In this document: in pieces, positions 18,030 to 27,734 of the stretch
Numbering within the stretch: the stretch's first letter is position 1
Layout of the letters: every line of letters starts with the position of its first letter
Assembly (NCBI GenBank): GCA_035266845.1
Contig: DATFMP010000055.1
Coordinates: 1-64,000 of the forward strand
Direction of reading: 5' to 3'
Source of the DNA: DATFMP01 sp035266845
Lineage (GTDB): Bacteria; SAR324; JACQKK01
DNA: 64,000 nucleotides
Made by a program: the position numbers and the translations under genes
The notes under the pieces: model-generated
What the model was told of the DNA's origin: nothing
What the model saw: only the letters and a program-made list of their open reading frames with translations
Databases searched by the model: none

Positions 18030-18083
18030 ATGGTGGCGCGGGCGTTCTCTCGGGGCAATGGTGGCGCGGGCGTCCCGCCCGCG
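18030..18083. repeat. 16-base direct repeat plus hairpin in the lysA-like/lipoprotein gap
   Basis: A 16-base unit starting ATGGTGGCGCGGGCG occurs at 18030-18045 and 18058-18073. The second copy continues into an 8-bp hairpin, CGCGGGCG/CGCCCGCG, with a 3-base loop. The same hairpin is at 13104-13123. The 335-base gap 17857-18191 between divergent genes holds nothing else recognisable. Confidence 0.7.
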
Positions 18084-18191
18084 TGTCGCGCAGGCACCGA
18101 ACCGCCCCGCGGGCCCGCTGCTCAAGAATACCAGGGTTTCCGCCGATACTGGAAGCACGAGACCTTACGCATCCAGAGGCACAGACACACA

Positions 18192-18923
18192 ATGACCATG
18201 AGCACGCGCGCACGATGGGCGAAGCGCATCGCCGTCGGGGCGGTACTGCTGCTGGCGGGGCTGGCCCTGCTGGGCGGCTGCGCGGCCAAGGGGCCGCTCA
18301 AGGAGCCGCCCAAGGTGGACGAAGCCGCCCTCAAGCGGGAGGCCGAGGAGCAGGCCAAGCGCGAAGCCGAGGAGGCCCGCCTGGCCGAGGAACGCCGCAA
18401 GGCCGAGGAGCAGCGCCAGAAGCAGGAGCTGATGCAGGCCTTCGGGCCCGTGGGCGAGCCGCCCCCGGTGCCGGGTCAGCCGGCTACGGCTCCTGCCGCG
18501 CCAACGACGGCTGCCGCTGCCGTCGTGCCGGGTGCGGCTGCTGCACCGGGCGCCGCGCCAACGGAGGTACCCTTCGACCAGGCCGTGCCGCCGTTGCCCC
18601 CGGAACCCACGGTGCGCGTGGTCGTGCTGAGTCACGACACGCCCCTGCAGCACGGCCGGCAGGTGGCCTTGCTCATCGGCGAGTACGACCGCGAGCGCAT
18701 TGAGGAACGGCTGGGGATGGCGGTGAAGATCCTGTACGTGGCGGAATCCACCCAACCCCTGCCCCGCCCCAGCGAGATCCACTACCGCAAGAGCTACCTG
18801 CGCGCCGCGCAGTCCATGGCCGAGGCCATGTCCGCCCAGCAGTGGATCGGCCCCATGACCACCAATGAGCTGCACCAGAAGGGTGTGGACGTGATCATCC
18901 ACATCGGCAAGGGCTATCGGTAG
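18192..18923 (+). CDS. Lipoprotein with coiled coil and LytR_C-like domain
   Basis: 243 residues. Lipoprotein signal peptide with lipobox LGGC about residue 31. A charged Ala/Glu/Lys/Arg coiled-coil stretch follows (about 45-85), then a Pro/Ala linker. The last about 105 residues, starting VRVVVLSHD, resemble the LytR_C domain found at the end of cell-envelope proteins, including the conserved Y-R-x-x-Y-x-x-A pattern (HYRKSYLRAAQSMAEAM). Probably anchored in the periplasmic face of a membrane with an envelope role. ATG 18192 or 18198 are both possible. Confidence 0.7.
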   Translation: MTMSTRARWAKRIAVGAVLLLAGLALLGGCAAKGPLKEPPKVDEAALKREAEEQAKREAEEARLAEERRKAEEQRQKQELMQAFGPVGEPPPVPGQPATAPAAPTTAAAAVVPGAAAAPGAAPTEVPFDQAVPPLPPEPTVRVVVLSHDTPLQHGRQVALLIGEYDRERIEERLGMAVKILYVAESTQPLPRPSEIHYRKSYLRAAQSMAEAMSAQQWIGPMTTNELHQKGVDVIIHIGKGYR

Positions 18924-18968
18924 GACAGCGGCGGCCGCGGCCGCGGCTCGAAGCACTTGCTCTCATCA

Positions 18969-19049
18969 TCATTCCGAGGCCCGGCTGCGGGCCAAAGCAT
19001 CTGCTTGCGCACGACGGCACAGCAGATTCTTCGCTCCGCTCAGAATAAC
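18969..19049. repeat. Dispersed palindromic repeat, copy C (both arms, diverged)
   Basis: Left arm TCATTCCGAGGCCC, right arm ending in CGCTCAGAATAAC. The arms carry several substitutions compared with copies A and D. It lies between the convergent lipoprotein and gcvT genes. Confidence 0.75.
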
Positions 19050-19152
19050 AAGCGCGGTACAAAGCGGCGCCCGAGCCAAGCGGCACCGGCTGGCTGTGGG
19101 GACTTCCGGCAGACGGATACCGACGCGCGGAAACGTCCGGCAGGTAGAGCCG

Positions 19153-20244
19153 CTACGCCTTGAGCGTAGGATTCTTGTAGAAGGGGCGGCGCACGACGAC
19201 GGCGTCCACGGGCTTCTCGCGGATCTCCACCTGCAGCGCCGTGCCAAGCTTGGCCACGCTCTGGCGGATGTGGGCCAGCGCCACGGCCTTGCCGGTGGTG
19301 GGCGAGAGCGCGCCGGAGGTGACCTGGCCGACTTCCTCGCCCTCGTGCAGCACGCGGTAGCCCTCGCGGGGGATGCCGCGTCCCGTCACCTCCAGCCCCA
19401 CCAGCCGGTAGGGATAGCCCACGCCGCGGATGGCCAGCAGCGCCTTCTTGCCGATGTAGTCCTCGCCGCCGTCCAATTGTACGGCCCAGCTCAGGCCCGA
19501 TTCCAGCGGGTGCCACTCCTCCCGCAGTTCGTGACCGTACAGGGCCATGCAGGCCTCCAGCCGCAGGGTATCGCGCGCGGCCAGTCCGATGGGCGCGATG
19601 CCGAGCGTGCCGGTGAGCTGCTCCCACAGCGCGGCGACCTGCTCGCGGGGCACGGCCAGCTCGCAGCCGGGCTCGCCCGTATAGCCCGTGCGCGCGAGGA
19701 ACACCGGGATGCCGAACGCCTTCGTCTCCGCGAAGCTGTAGTACTTCAGGGCACCGGGCGGCTGCTCCACGTGGGGCGCAAGGCGCTCGAAGGCCTGGGG
19801 CCCCTGCACCGCCAGCAGGCACCAGCCCGCGGAGATGTCCTCCAGCTTGCAGGCGAAGTCCTCCGCGATGCAGGCCAGCCACTCGTAGTCCTTGGCGCGC
19901 GTGGCAGCATTGACGATGACGCGGTAATGCGTGGGGCCGTAGCGATAGATGATCAGATCGTCCAGCACACCGCCGTCCTCCCTGCACAGCGGTGCGTAGA
20001 GCGCGTCGCCATTGGCCATGGTCCGCACGCTGCCCGGCAGCGCATACTGCAGAAAGTCCTCCGCCCGCTCGCCGGTAACCACGAACTGGCCCATGTGGGA
20101 GATGTCGAACACCCCCACCTGCTGACGCACGGTGTGGTGCTCCTCGATGGGCTTGCGGTAGTACAACGGCATCGTGTAGCCGGCGAACTCTCCGAACTTC
20201 GCGCCGAGGGCTTCGTGCTGGTCGTGCAGCGGCAAGCGTTCCAT
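19153..20244 (-). CDS. gcvT: Glycine cleavage system T protein (aminomethyltransferase)
   Basis: 363 residues, normal length. Folate-binding aminomethyltransferase motifs: VGVFDISHMGQ near residue 43, RTGYTGEPGCEL, LAARDTLRLEACMALYGHEL and TSGALSPTTGKAVALAHI. It transfers the aminomethyl carbon from the lipoyl H protein to tetrahydrofolate. ATG 20244 has AGAGGATCC upstream. No gcvH or gcvP lies nearby, so the rest of the complex must be elsewhere, or this is a GcvT-like paralogue. No glycine riboswitch was recognised in the 266-base gap upstream. Confidence 0.9.
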   Translation of the reverse strand: MERLPLHDQHEALGAKFGEFAGYTMPLYYRKPIEEHHTVRQQVGVFDISHMGQFVVTGERAEDFLQYALPGSVRTMANGDALYAPLCREDGGVLDDLIIYRYGPTHYRVIVNAATRAKDYEWLACIAEDFACKLEDISAGWCLLAVQGPQAFERLAPHVEQPPGALKYYSFAETKAFGIPVFLARTGYTGEPGCELAVPREQVAALWEQLTGTLGIAPIGLAARDTLRLEACMALYGHELREEWHPLESGLSWAVQLDGGEDYIGKKALLAIRGVGYPYRLVGLEVTGRGIPREGYRVLHEGEEVGQVTSGALSPTTGKAVALAHIRQSVAKLGTALQVEIREKPVDAVVVRRPFYKNPTLKA

Positions 20245-20510
20245 GGATCCTCTGTTGCGCCGCCCGGGGCGCCGGCTGGGCCCTGTAGCGGAAAGCGGAC
20301 TGGACTTGCCCGCACACGCCGTGCTTGGGTACTGTGGCCCGGCGCAGCGCGGTGCTGCCGCGATGGGGCCCGCCGCGCACCGAGCGGCGCGGCCAACAGG
20401 CGGGGCGTTCCGGGCCGCCTGCTTCGTCAGGCGCGGACGGCACGGCACCGCCCGCAACGCCGATGGGCGCCTTGATCTTAGGCAAGCCGGACACAAGGAG
20501 CAAGTGACGC

Positions 20511-20990
20511 GTGGAGCCAGCCAAGCCTTACGAGGGGTTCGCCCCGTTCACCGCCGAGGAAAAGCAGCGCCGCCTGGCGCGGCACATCGGCCTTTCGGAC
20601 TACTTCGAGCTGCTGGGCCTGCGCCTGGTGGATCTGGAGCCCGGCTACGCGCGCATGGAACTGCCGTTCCGGCAGGACATGACGCACTCGGGTGGCATCG
20701 TGCAGGGGGGCTTGGTCACCACCCTGGCGGACTCCTCCATCGCCCATGCCGCCATCGCCGCGCTGGATGCCCAGGCGTTCACGACCACCACCATCGAGCT
20801 GAAGATCAACTTCATCCGGCCCGCCACGGGTGGGGTGTTCACCTCCGTGGCGCGCCTGATCCACCTGGGGCGCCGCACGGCGGTGGGCGAAGCGGAGATC
20901 ACCGACGACCGTGGCCGCCTCATCGCCAAGTGCCTCTCCACCGTGCTCGTGCTGCCGCGTCAGGAGAAGGCTCCGCGCCGCGAGGGGTGA
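20511..20990 (+). CDS. PaaI-type hotdog thioesterase
   Basis: 159 residues with a hotdog-fold acyl-CoA thioesterase pattern: DMTHSGGIVQGGLVTTLADSS (catalytic region around HSGGIVQGG, where HGG is more usual), then TIELKINFIRPA. GTG start at 20511 with AAGGAG upstream. It is divergent from gcvT and followed by a short unknown gene. A second hotdog protein is at 50404. Confidence 0.85.
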   Translation: MEPAKPYEGFAPFTAEEKQRRLARHIGLSDYFELLGLRLVDLEPGYARMELPFRQDMTHSGGIVQGGLVTTLADSSIAHAAIAALDAQAFTTTTIELKINFIRPATGGVFTSVARLIHLGRRTAVGEAEITDDRGRLIAKCLSTVLVLPRQEKAPRREG

Positions 20991-21142
20991 CGCTGCCGCG
21001 GTTCCAGCCGATCCGCTCTCCCTGGGCCCGACCACCGCCCTGCTTGATCTGGCTCAAAGCGCTGCACCCGCCCCGGTGAGACGCTAAGTGGAGAGGCCCG
21101 CCCCCGCCAGGGGCGGGCGGCCATGCTTCCGGGGAGGCGCGC

Positions 21143-21418
21143 ATGAAGTTCAAGGTTCTGGAAGACGAATCCAAGCTCGATATCGAGATCGAGGGCCTGC
21201 ACGGCAAGCAGGAGACCGTGCTGAAGTCCCTGCAGGCCTGCGCCGAGGGGCGCTGCACTTGCCCCACGCCCGAGTACGACAAGCTCGACTCCATGGCGCT
21301 GACGCAGGACGGCGACCGTATCGGCGTTTCACTGAAGCCCAAGCCGGGCCAGAAATTCGAGCGGTCGGCCATCGAGACCTGCGTCCAGCACACCATCGAC
21401 AAGGCGGAGGACGAATAA
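21143..21418 (+). CDS. Conserved-looking small protein with CTCPTPEY motif
   Basis: 91 residues, acidic, no signal peptide or membrane segment. The middle has a compact cysteine motif GRCTCPTPEYDKL, and a further Cys lies near the C-terminus (IETCVQHTIDK). The N-terminal KFKVLEDESKLDIEIEG suggests a beta-rich fold. Ribosome-binding site GGGGAGG precedes the ATG. Not recognised; metal binding is possible but not shown. Confidence 0.7.
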   Translation: MKFKVLEDESKLDIEIEGLHGKQETVLKSLQACAEGRCTCPTPEYDKLDSMALTQDGDRIGVSLKPKPGQKFERSAIETCVQHTIDKAEDE

Positions 21419-21679
21419 GGTCCAGCCGGCGCGGGCCACCCGTCGGATCGTTCACTCATACCGGTTGTCCCGAGGCCCGCCCTGCGGGCCGGCGTAGGCG
21501 CTTGTCCGCAGGCTGCCGCGAGTACGCTGCCCCACGCTCAAAACCAGAGCCCTGCGCGGGCGGGCGAGCGGACGGCGGGGCCGGTCCCTCCAGGCGCGCA
21601 TGCGCTCCGTTTACAATCCCCGGCGCGGACGGTACACCTGAGAGGGAAGCGGGGCACTGGTCAGCATAGGCGCGGAGGC

Positions 21680-22795
21680 ATGGACGGACTGCTGGTCTTG
21701 AGCAACGGGCGCGTGTTCCGGGGGCAACTCCGGGGGGCGCAGCGCCCCACCGCCGGCGAGGTGATCTTCAACACCTCCATGAGCGGTTATCAGGAGATCC
21801 TCACCGATCCGTCCTACGCCGGCCAGATCGTCACGATGACCTATCCCCATATCGGGAATTACGGCACCAATCCCGAGGATGTGGAATCCCGCGCCCCCTC
21901 TGTGCGCGGCTTCATCGTCAAGGAGCTGAGCCCGGTCACCAGCAACTGGCGCTCCACCGAAAGCCTGGACGACTACCTGAGCCGCCACGGCATCACCGTG
22001 CTGGAAGGCATCGACACGCGCGCGCTGGTGATCTCCCTGCGGGAGCAGGGCACGGTGCCGGGCATGATCGCCCCAGCCGAAGCCGTGGACGAAGCCCGCC
22101 TGCGCGCCGAGGCCACGGCACTGCCCAGCATGGTGGGGCAGAACCTTGCGCGGACGGTCTCCGTGCCCGAGCCCTACGACTGGGCCACGGTGGAGGCTCC
22201 GCCCGAGCCGGTGCCCACGCGTTTTCGCGTGATCGCCTACGACTACGGCATCAAGTTCAACATCCTGCGCTGCCTGGCCGCCCGGGGCGCGCAGGTGGAG
22301 GTGGTGCCCTACGACTACCCGGCGGCGAAGGTGCTGGAGCGCAAGCCCGACGGCGTATTCCTCTCCAACGGCCCGGGCGACCCCGAGCCCGTCACCGCGG
22401 CGGTGGAGAACGTGAAGGCCCTGCTGGGGCAGGTGCCCATCTTCGGTATCTGCCTGGGGCACCAGATTCTGGGACTGGCGCTGGGCGCCAAGAGCTACAA
22501 GCTCAAGTTCGGACACCACGGCGCGAACCACCCCGTGATGCACCTGGACACCGGCAAGATCGAGGTCACCAGCCAGAACCACGGCTTTGCCGTGGCGGAG
22601 GACAGCCTCCCTTCCACCGTGCGGGTCACGCACCGCAGCCTGAACGACCAGACGGTCGAGGGTTTCGAATCCCTGGTGCATCCCGCCTACTCGGTGCAGT
22701 ACCACCCGGAGGCAAGTCCGGGCCCCCACGATTCGCTCTACCTCTTCGACCGCTTCGTGCAGATGATGGAGCGGGACACCCGGCACAGCGCGTAG
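21680..22795 (+). CDS. carA: Carbamoyl-phosphate synthase small subunit
   Basis: 371 residues, complete. Class I glutamine amidotransferase domain in the C-terminal half, with nucleophile Cys in FGICLGHQILGLA and the His/Glu pair in YHPEASPGP. The N-terminal CPSase-small domain starts VLSNGRVFRG and contains VIFNTSMSGYQEILTDPSY. It supplies ammonia from glutamine to the large subunit for pyrimidine and arginine synthesis. carB is not adjacent, which is less common. It ends before palindromic repeat copy D. Confidence 0.95.
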   Translation: MDGLLVLSNGRVFRGQLRGAQRPTAGEVIFNTSMSGYQEILTDPSYAGQIVTMTYPHIGNYGTNPEDVESRAPSVRGFIVKELSPVTSNWRSTESLDDYLSRHGITVLEGIDTRALVISLREQGTVPGMIAPAEAVDEARLRAEATALPSMVGQNLARTVSVPEPYDWATVEAPPEPVPTRFRVIAYDYGIKFNILRCLAARGAQVEVVPYDYPAAKVLERKPDGVFLSNGPGDPEPVTAAVENVKALLGQVPIFGICLGHQILGLALGAKSYKLKFGHHGANHPVMHLDTGKIEVTSQNHGFAVAEDSLPSTVRVTHRSLNDQTVEGFESLVHPAYSVQYHPEASPGPHDSLYLFDRFVQMMERDTRHSA

Positions 22796-22839
22796 ACCCC
22801 TTCGGGTCTCGGCCGCTTGGCGCCACCGGTCCGGCCGCT

Positions 22840-22922
22840 GTCATCCTGAGGCCCGCAGGGCGGGCCGAAGAATCTGCTGCTCTGTCGCCCGACAGCAGAT
22901 TCCTCGCTGCGCTCGGAATGAC
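22840..22922. repeat. Dispersed palindromic repeat, copy D (both arms)
   Basis: 83 bases. Left arm GTCATCCTGAGGCCCGC to AATCTGCTGC, right arm CAGCAGATTCCTCGC to CTCGGAATGAC. It lies between the convergent carA and crp-like genes. Confidence 0.85.
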
Positions 22923-23005
22923 CCTGTCGGGCGGGGACACCACTTCGGTAATCCCACTGAGCTGCTCGCTGCCCCTGCTGCGGCTGGACGTGCCCACGCG
23001 GCTTG

Positions 23006-23683
23006 TCAGGCCAGGGCCACCTCGCCGAGCCGGGCTGCGTCCAGGATGATGGTCTTGCGCTGGCGGGTGGAGATGAGGCCGCACTGGCGGAATTCCATGA
23101 AGGCGTAGCTGACCGTCTCGCGCGTGGTGGCGATCAGGTTGCCGATCTCCTGGTGCGTGATGGCGTAGTTGATCAGCGTGCCGCGGGGCGTGGGTTCTCC
23201 GTACGCCTCCGCCAAGTGCAGCAGCACCTCGGCCACCTTGCCGCTGGCGCTCTTGAAGAGCAGGGTCTCCAGCCGCTCGTGCAGGCGGGCTTGTCGTTCA
23301 CCCATGCGCTGGGTGAGCCACAGCCCAAAGTCCGGGTGCGTTTGGGCCAGCGCGAAGAGGGTCTCGCGCTCCAGTTGGTACACGACACACTCCGAGCGCG
23401 CCAGCGCCTGCGATTCGCGCGGCCGCTGCAGCAGGATCTCCATCTCGCCGAACACCTCGCCCGCGCCCAGGTGCTCCAGGGTCAGCTCGCGGCCCTCCGC
23501 AGTGAAGCGCGAGAGCTTCACCTCCCCCCGCTCCACCAGGCAGACGTGCGTGGCCGCGTCCCCCGGCGAATAGATCAAGCTCTGGCGCCGGAAGATGCGC
23601 GGCGTGGCGTGCTCGCGCAGCAGGCCCGCGCCAGTGGTGCCCAGGGGCGGGGCCGGCGGGGCCTTCATCGTCAGCAGTTCCAT
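23006..23683 (-). CDS. Crp/Fnr-family transcription regulator
   Basis: 225 residues. N-terminal cyclic-nucleotide-binding fold (SLIYSPGDAATHVCLVERG, then LGAGEVFGEMEIL), a long dimer helix, and a C-terminal winged helix with recognition segment HQEIGNLIATTRETVSYAF. There is no N-terminal cysteine cluster, so it is not an oxygen-sensing FNR. The cAMP-contact set of true CRP is not complete, so the ligand is uncertain. GGGAGGAG precedes the ATG. Divergent from the ECF sigma gene with a 160-base shared gap. Confidence 0.85.
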   Translation of the reverse strand: MELLTMKAPPAPPLGTTGAGLLREHATPRIFRRQSLIYSPGDAATHVCLVERGEVKLSRFTAEGRELTLEHLGAGEVFGEMEILLQRPRESQALARSECVVYQLERETLFALAQTHPDFGLWLTQRMGERQARLHERLETLLFKSASGKVAEVLLHLAEAYGEPTPRGTLINYAITHQEIGNLIATTRETVSYAFMEFRQCGLISTRQRKTIILDAARLGEVALA

Positions 23684-23843
23684 GCTCCTCCCGTTCGCAT
23701 GCGGGGTGGGGGGCCGAGTGGTGCCGATCGGCCCTGTGCGTTGCTATGGTCATAGTCGGGCCCGGCCCGGAAATGTTACAAAGGGCTGCGACCTGTGACC
23801 GTCTCCCGCGCGCCCAGCGTGGCCGCCCCATCGCGGAACTTGG

Positions 23844-24446
23844 ATGAGCAGTCAACTACCCGACGACTGGATCGAGCGGCTGCGGGCGCGGGAGCACGAG
23901 GCGTTCAACGAACTGGTGCGCCTGCACCACGGCGCGGTATACCGGCTGGCGCTGCGCATGCTGCGCCACCGCGACGACGCCCAGGAGGTGGCGCAGGAGT
24001 CGTTCCTGGCCGCCTACGAGGGCATCGGCGGCTTCGCCGGACGTGCCAGCCTCAAGACGTGGCTGCTCTCGATCGCCTATCGCAAGACGGTGGATCGCCT
24101 GAAGCGGCGCGGGGATGAGGGCGCCATCATCAGCGGCGTGCTGGACGACAGTGAACTCTGGCGCATCGCCCAGAGTGTGCAGAACCTTACCGACTGGGGC
24201 GTGAATCCGGAGCAGCATTACAGCCGCACGCAGCTCAGCGAGCACCTGGGTACCTCGCTGGGCCGGTTGCCGGCGGATTCGCGCGCCGTGTTCGAACTGC
24301 GCGACCTGCAGGGGCTTACCTCGCAGGAGGCTGCGGACATCCTGGGCATCAGCGAGGGCGCAGTGCGGGTGCGCCTGCACCGCGTGCGGCAATACCTGAT
24401 GCGTGAACTGCAGTCCCTCTTCGGCGGGCCGGGAGTACATCGATGA
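23844..24446 (+). CDS. ECF-type RNA polymerase sigma factor
   Basis: 200 residues. Region 2 shows LRHRDDAQEVAQESFLAAYEGI and LKTWLLSIAYRKTVDRLKRR; region 4 shows LPADSRAVFELRDLQGLTSQEAADIL followed by GAVRVRLHRVR. Typical size for an extracytoplasmic-function sigma factor. The last four bases form ATGA with the next gene, so sigma and the putative anti-sigma are translationally coupled. The inducing signal is not visible. Confidence 0.9.
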   Translation: MSSQLPDDWIERLRAREHEAFNELVRLHHGAVYRLALRMLRHRDDAQEVAQESFLAAYEGIGGFAGRASLKTWLLSIAYRKTVDRLKRRGDEGAIISGVLDDSELWRIAQSVQNLTDWGVNPEQHYSRTQLSEHLGTSLGRLPADSRAVFELRDLQGLTSQEAADILGISEGAVRVRLHRVRQYLMRELQSLFGGPGVHR

Positions 24447-24718
24447 TGAAGCTATTGGCCGGCACCCACGCCGAGGTGCGCGAGTTCCTGCTGGACTACC
24501 TGGAACGCGAGCTGCCGCTGCTCAAGCGATGGCAGTTCCGGCTGCACCTGCTGATGTGCCCCAACTGCTCGGCCTACCTGTCGCGCTACCGTTCCAGCGT
24601 GTCGCTGGCCCGCAACTATCTGGACGATCCGCCTCCGCCGGAGCTGGTCGATCTGACCCTGCAGTTCCTGGCCCAGCGCCTGCCCGAGCAGGACGGAAAC
24701 GCCTCGCCCACGCCCTGA
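24443..24718 (+). CDS. Putative zinc-finger anti-sigma factor
   Basis: 91 residues starting inside the sigma stop codon. HLLMCPNCSAYL near residue 35 is the H-x3-C-x2-C core of zf-HC2/ZAS anti-sigma domains, preceded by an amphipathic helix (YLERELPLLKRWQFR). No membrane segment follows, so this would be a soluble cytoplasmic anti-sigma rather than a membrane-spanning one. Assigned from position and motif; binding to the sigma factor is inferred. Confidence 0.75.
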   Translation: MMKLLAGTHAEVREFLLDYLERELPLLKRWQFRLHLLMCPNCSAYLSRYRSSVSLARNYLDDPPPPELVDLTLQFLAQRLPEQDGNASPTP

Positions 24719-24803
24719 GCGCAGACGTCCGCGCGCGCCACGCTGGCGGCGGGCAACGAAACGAATTCTTGAGAGCTTGGGGGATCTGCCGCGGCGGGGC
24801 GGC

Positions 24804-25871
<1,068 letters not shown>

Positions 25872-25900
25872 CTAGCCGAGGGGGCAGGGGCCGCCGGACT

Positions 25901-26116
25901 TCAGCGGGCGGCCGGGATGCGGTTGTAGCGTCGGTTGAACTTCTCGATGCGGCCCGCGCTGTCCACCAGCTTTTCCTTGCCGGTGAAGAACGGGTGGCAC
26001 GCCGAACAGATATCCATGTGCACGCTGCCGCCCATGGTGGAGAACGCCGTGAAGCTGTTCCCGCAGGCGCAGGTGAACGAGGTTTCCTTGTACTCGGGAT
26101 GGATTTCGGGCTTCAT
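25901..26116 (-). CDS. rpmE: 50S ribosomal protein L31
   Basis: 71 residues. Zinc-binding (C+) form with cysteines in FTCACGNSF and DICSACHPFFTGK, as in the primary L31. ATG 26116 has GGAGCG upstream; the longer frame adds a non-homologous leader. Between rho and prfA on the same strand. Confidence 0.97.
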   Translation of the reverse strand: MKPEIHPEYKETSFTCACGNSFTAFSTMGGSVHMDICSACHPFFTGKEKLVDSAGRIEKFNRRYNRIPAAR

Positions 26117-26312
26117 ATCGCTCCGCTGGATGCGCGCGTCTCGTCTGAGCAGAACTTGCTGCGTCAATCGTCTAATATACTGAGGAGCGCACCCGGACGC
26201 AATGGGTGCGTTGCCGGGCCATCTGCCGCGACCCTCCGCAGCGGGCCGGGCCCCTGCCACAAGGGCGGGGACGCCCGCGCCGCCGCATCGGCGAAGGTGC
26301 CGCGAGCGCCGC

Positions 26313-27734
26313 CTACATCTTGTCCATCATGTCCAGGAAGCGGGAATTGCTCTCGAAGTTGCCCAGCTTGCTGGACAGGAACTCCATGGACTCCACCACG
26401 CTGAGCGGCTGCAGCACGCGGCGCAGCACCCAGATGCGGTCCAGGTCGTACTTCGGGATCAGCAACTCCTCCTTCCGCGTGGCGGACTTGGAGATGTCGA
26501 TGGCGGGGAAGATGCGCTTCTCCACCAGCTTGCGGTCCAGCGCCAGCTCCATGTTGCCGGTGCCCTTGAACTCCTCGAAGATCACCTCGTCCATGCGGCT
26601 GCCGGTATCCACCAGCGCCGTGGCGATGATCGTCAGCGAGCCGCCTTCCTCAATGTTGCGGGCGGCGCCGAAGAAGCGCTTGGGCTTGTGCAGGGCGTTG
26701 GAATCCACCCCACCGGAGAGGATCTTGCCGCTGGGGGGCACCACGGAGTTATAGGCCCGCGCCAGGCGCGTGATGGAGTCGAGCAGGATCACCACGTCCT
26801 TCTGGTGCTCCACCAGGCGCTTGGCCTTCTCGATGACCATCTCGGCCACCTGCACGTGCCGGGTGGCCGGCTCGTCGAAGGTGGAGCTGATCACCTCGCC
26901 GCGCACGGAGCGCTCCATATCCGTCACCTCCTCGGGCCGCTCGTCGATCAGCAGCACGATGAGCTGAATATCCGGGTGGTTCTGGGAGATGGAGTTGGCG
27001 ATGGACTGCAGGATCATGGTCTTGCCGGTGCGGGGCGGCGCGACGATCAGTCCGCGCTGACCCATCCCCACCGGCGTGATCAGGTCCATGATGCGCGTCG
27101 TCAGATCCTCCGGGTCCCGCTCCAGCACGATCCGGCGTTCCGCATAGAGCGGCGTCAGGTTGTCGAACAGGATCTTGTCCTTGGAGGCCTCCGGCGGCTC
27201 GAAGTTGAGATCCTCCACCTTGAGCAGCGCGAAGTAGCGCTCGTTCTCCTTGGGCGGGCGGATCTGGCCGGAGATGGTATCCCCCGTGCGCATGTTGAAG
27301 CGCCGGATCTGAGAGGGCGACACGTAGATGTCGTCCGGGCCGGGCAGATAGTTGTAGTCCGGCGAGCGCAGAAAGCCGAAGCCGTCCGGCAACGTCTCCA
27401 ACACCCCGGAGCCGTAGATCACGCCGTTCTGGTTCGACTGCGCCTGCAGCAGCGCGAAGATCAGATCCTGGCGACGCAGGCTGCTGGCGTTCTCGATATT
27501 GTAGCCCTTGGCGATCTGGTTCAGCTCGGCGATGCTGTGGCGCTTGAGCTCCGTCAGGTTCATCGCTTTGGGGCTGGGGCCGCCGGCATTGCCCTTGGCT
27601 TCCCTGCCGTCCTTCTGCTCTTTGCTGTCCTTGCTGTCCTTAGGCTCCCGGGCTTCCTTGGGAGGCGGAGCCTCGGGGGGTGGGGCCTTGGCGATTTCTT
27701 CCGTCATGGTGGCTGCGCGGTTGGTGGTTTTCAT
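26313..27734 (-). CDS. rho: Transcription termination factor Rho
   Basis: About 473 residues. The N-terminal domain starts near MNLTELKRHSIAELNQIA; the RNA-binding cold-shock-like domain includes GFGFLRSPDYNYLPGPDDIYV; the ATPase has Walker A APPRTGKT, Walker B VVILLDSITR and KPKRFFGAAR before the Q and R loops. A charged, low-complexity extension of about 55 residues (Pro, Glu, Lys, Asp) precedes the conserved part. The start is uncertain: TTG 27746, ATG 27734, ATG 27707 and ATG 27563 are all in frame with no good ribosome-binding site. ATG 27734 is a compromise. Confidence 0.95.
   Translation of the reverse strand: MKTTNRAATMTEEIAKAPPPEAPPPKEAREPKDSKDSKEQKDGREAKGNAGGPSPKAMNLTELKRHSIAELNQIAKGYNIENASSLRRQDLIFALLQAQSNQNGVIYGSGVLETLPDGFGFLRSPDYNYLPGPDDIYVSPSQIRRFNMRTGDTISGQIRPPKENERYFALLKVEDLNFEPPEASKDKILFDNLTPLYAERRIVLERDPEDLTTRIMDLITPVGMGQRGLIVAPPRTGKTMILQSIANSISQNHPDIQLIVLLIDERPEEVTDMERSVRGEVISSTFDEPATRHVQVAEMVIEKAKRLVEHQKDVVILLDSITRLARAYNSVVPPSGKILSGGVDSNALHKPKRFFGAARNIEEGGSLTIIATALVDTGSRMDEVIFEEFKGTGNMELALDRKLVEKRIFPAIDISKSATRKEELLIPKYDLDRIWVLRRVLQPLSVVESMEFLSSKLGNFESNSRFLDMMDKM

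Noticed and set aside
20245..20510. Glycine riboswitch upstream of gcvT
   Set aside because: Looked for tandem glycine aptamer cores; none recognised.
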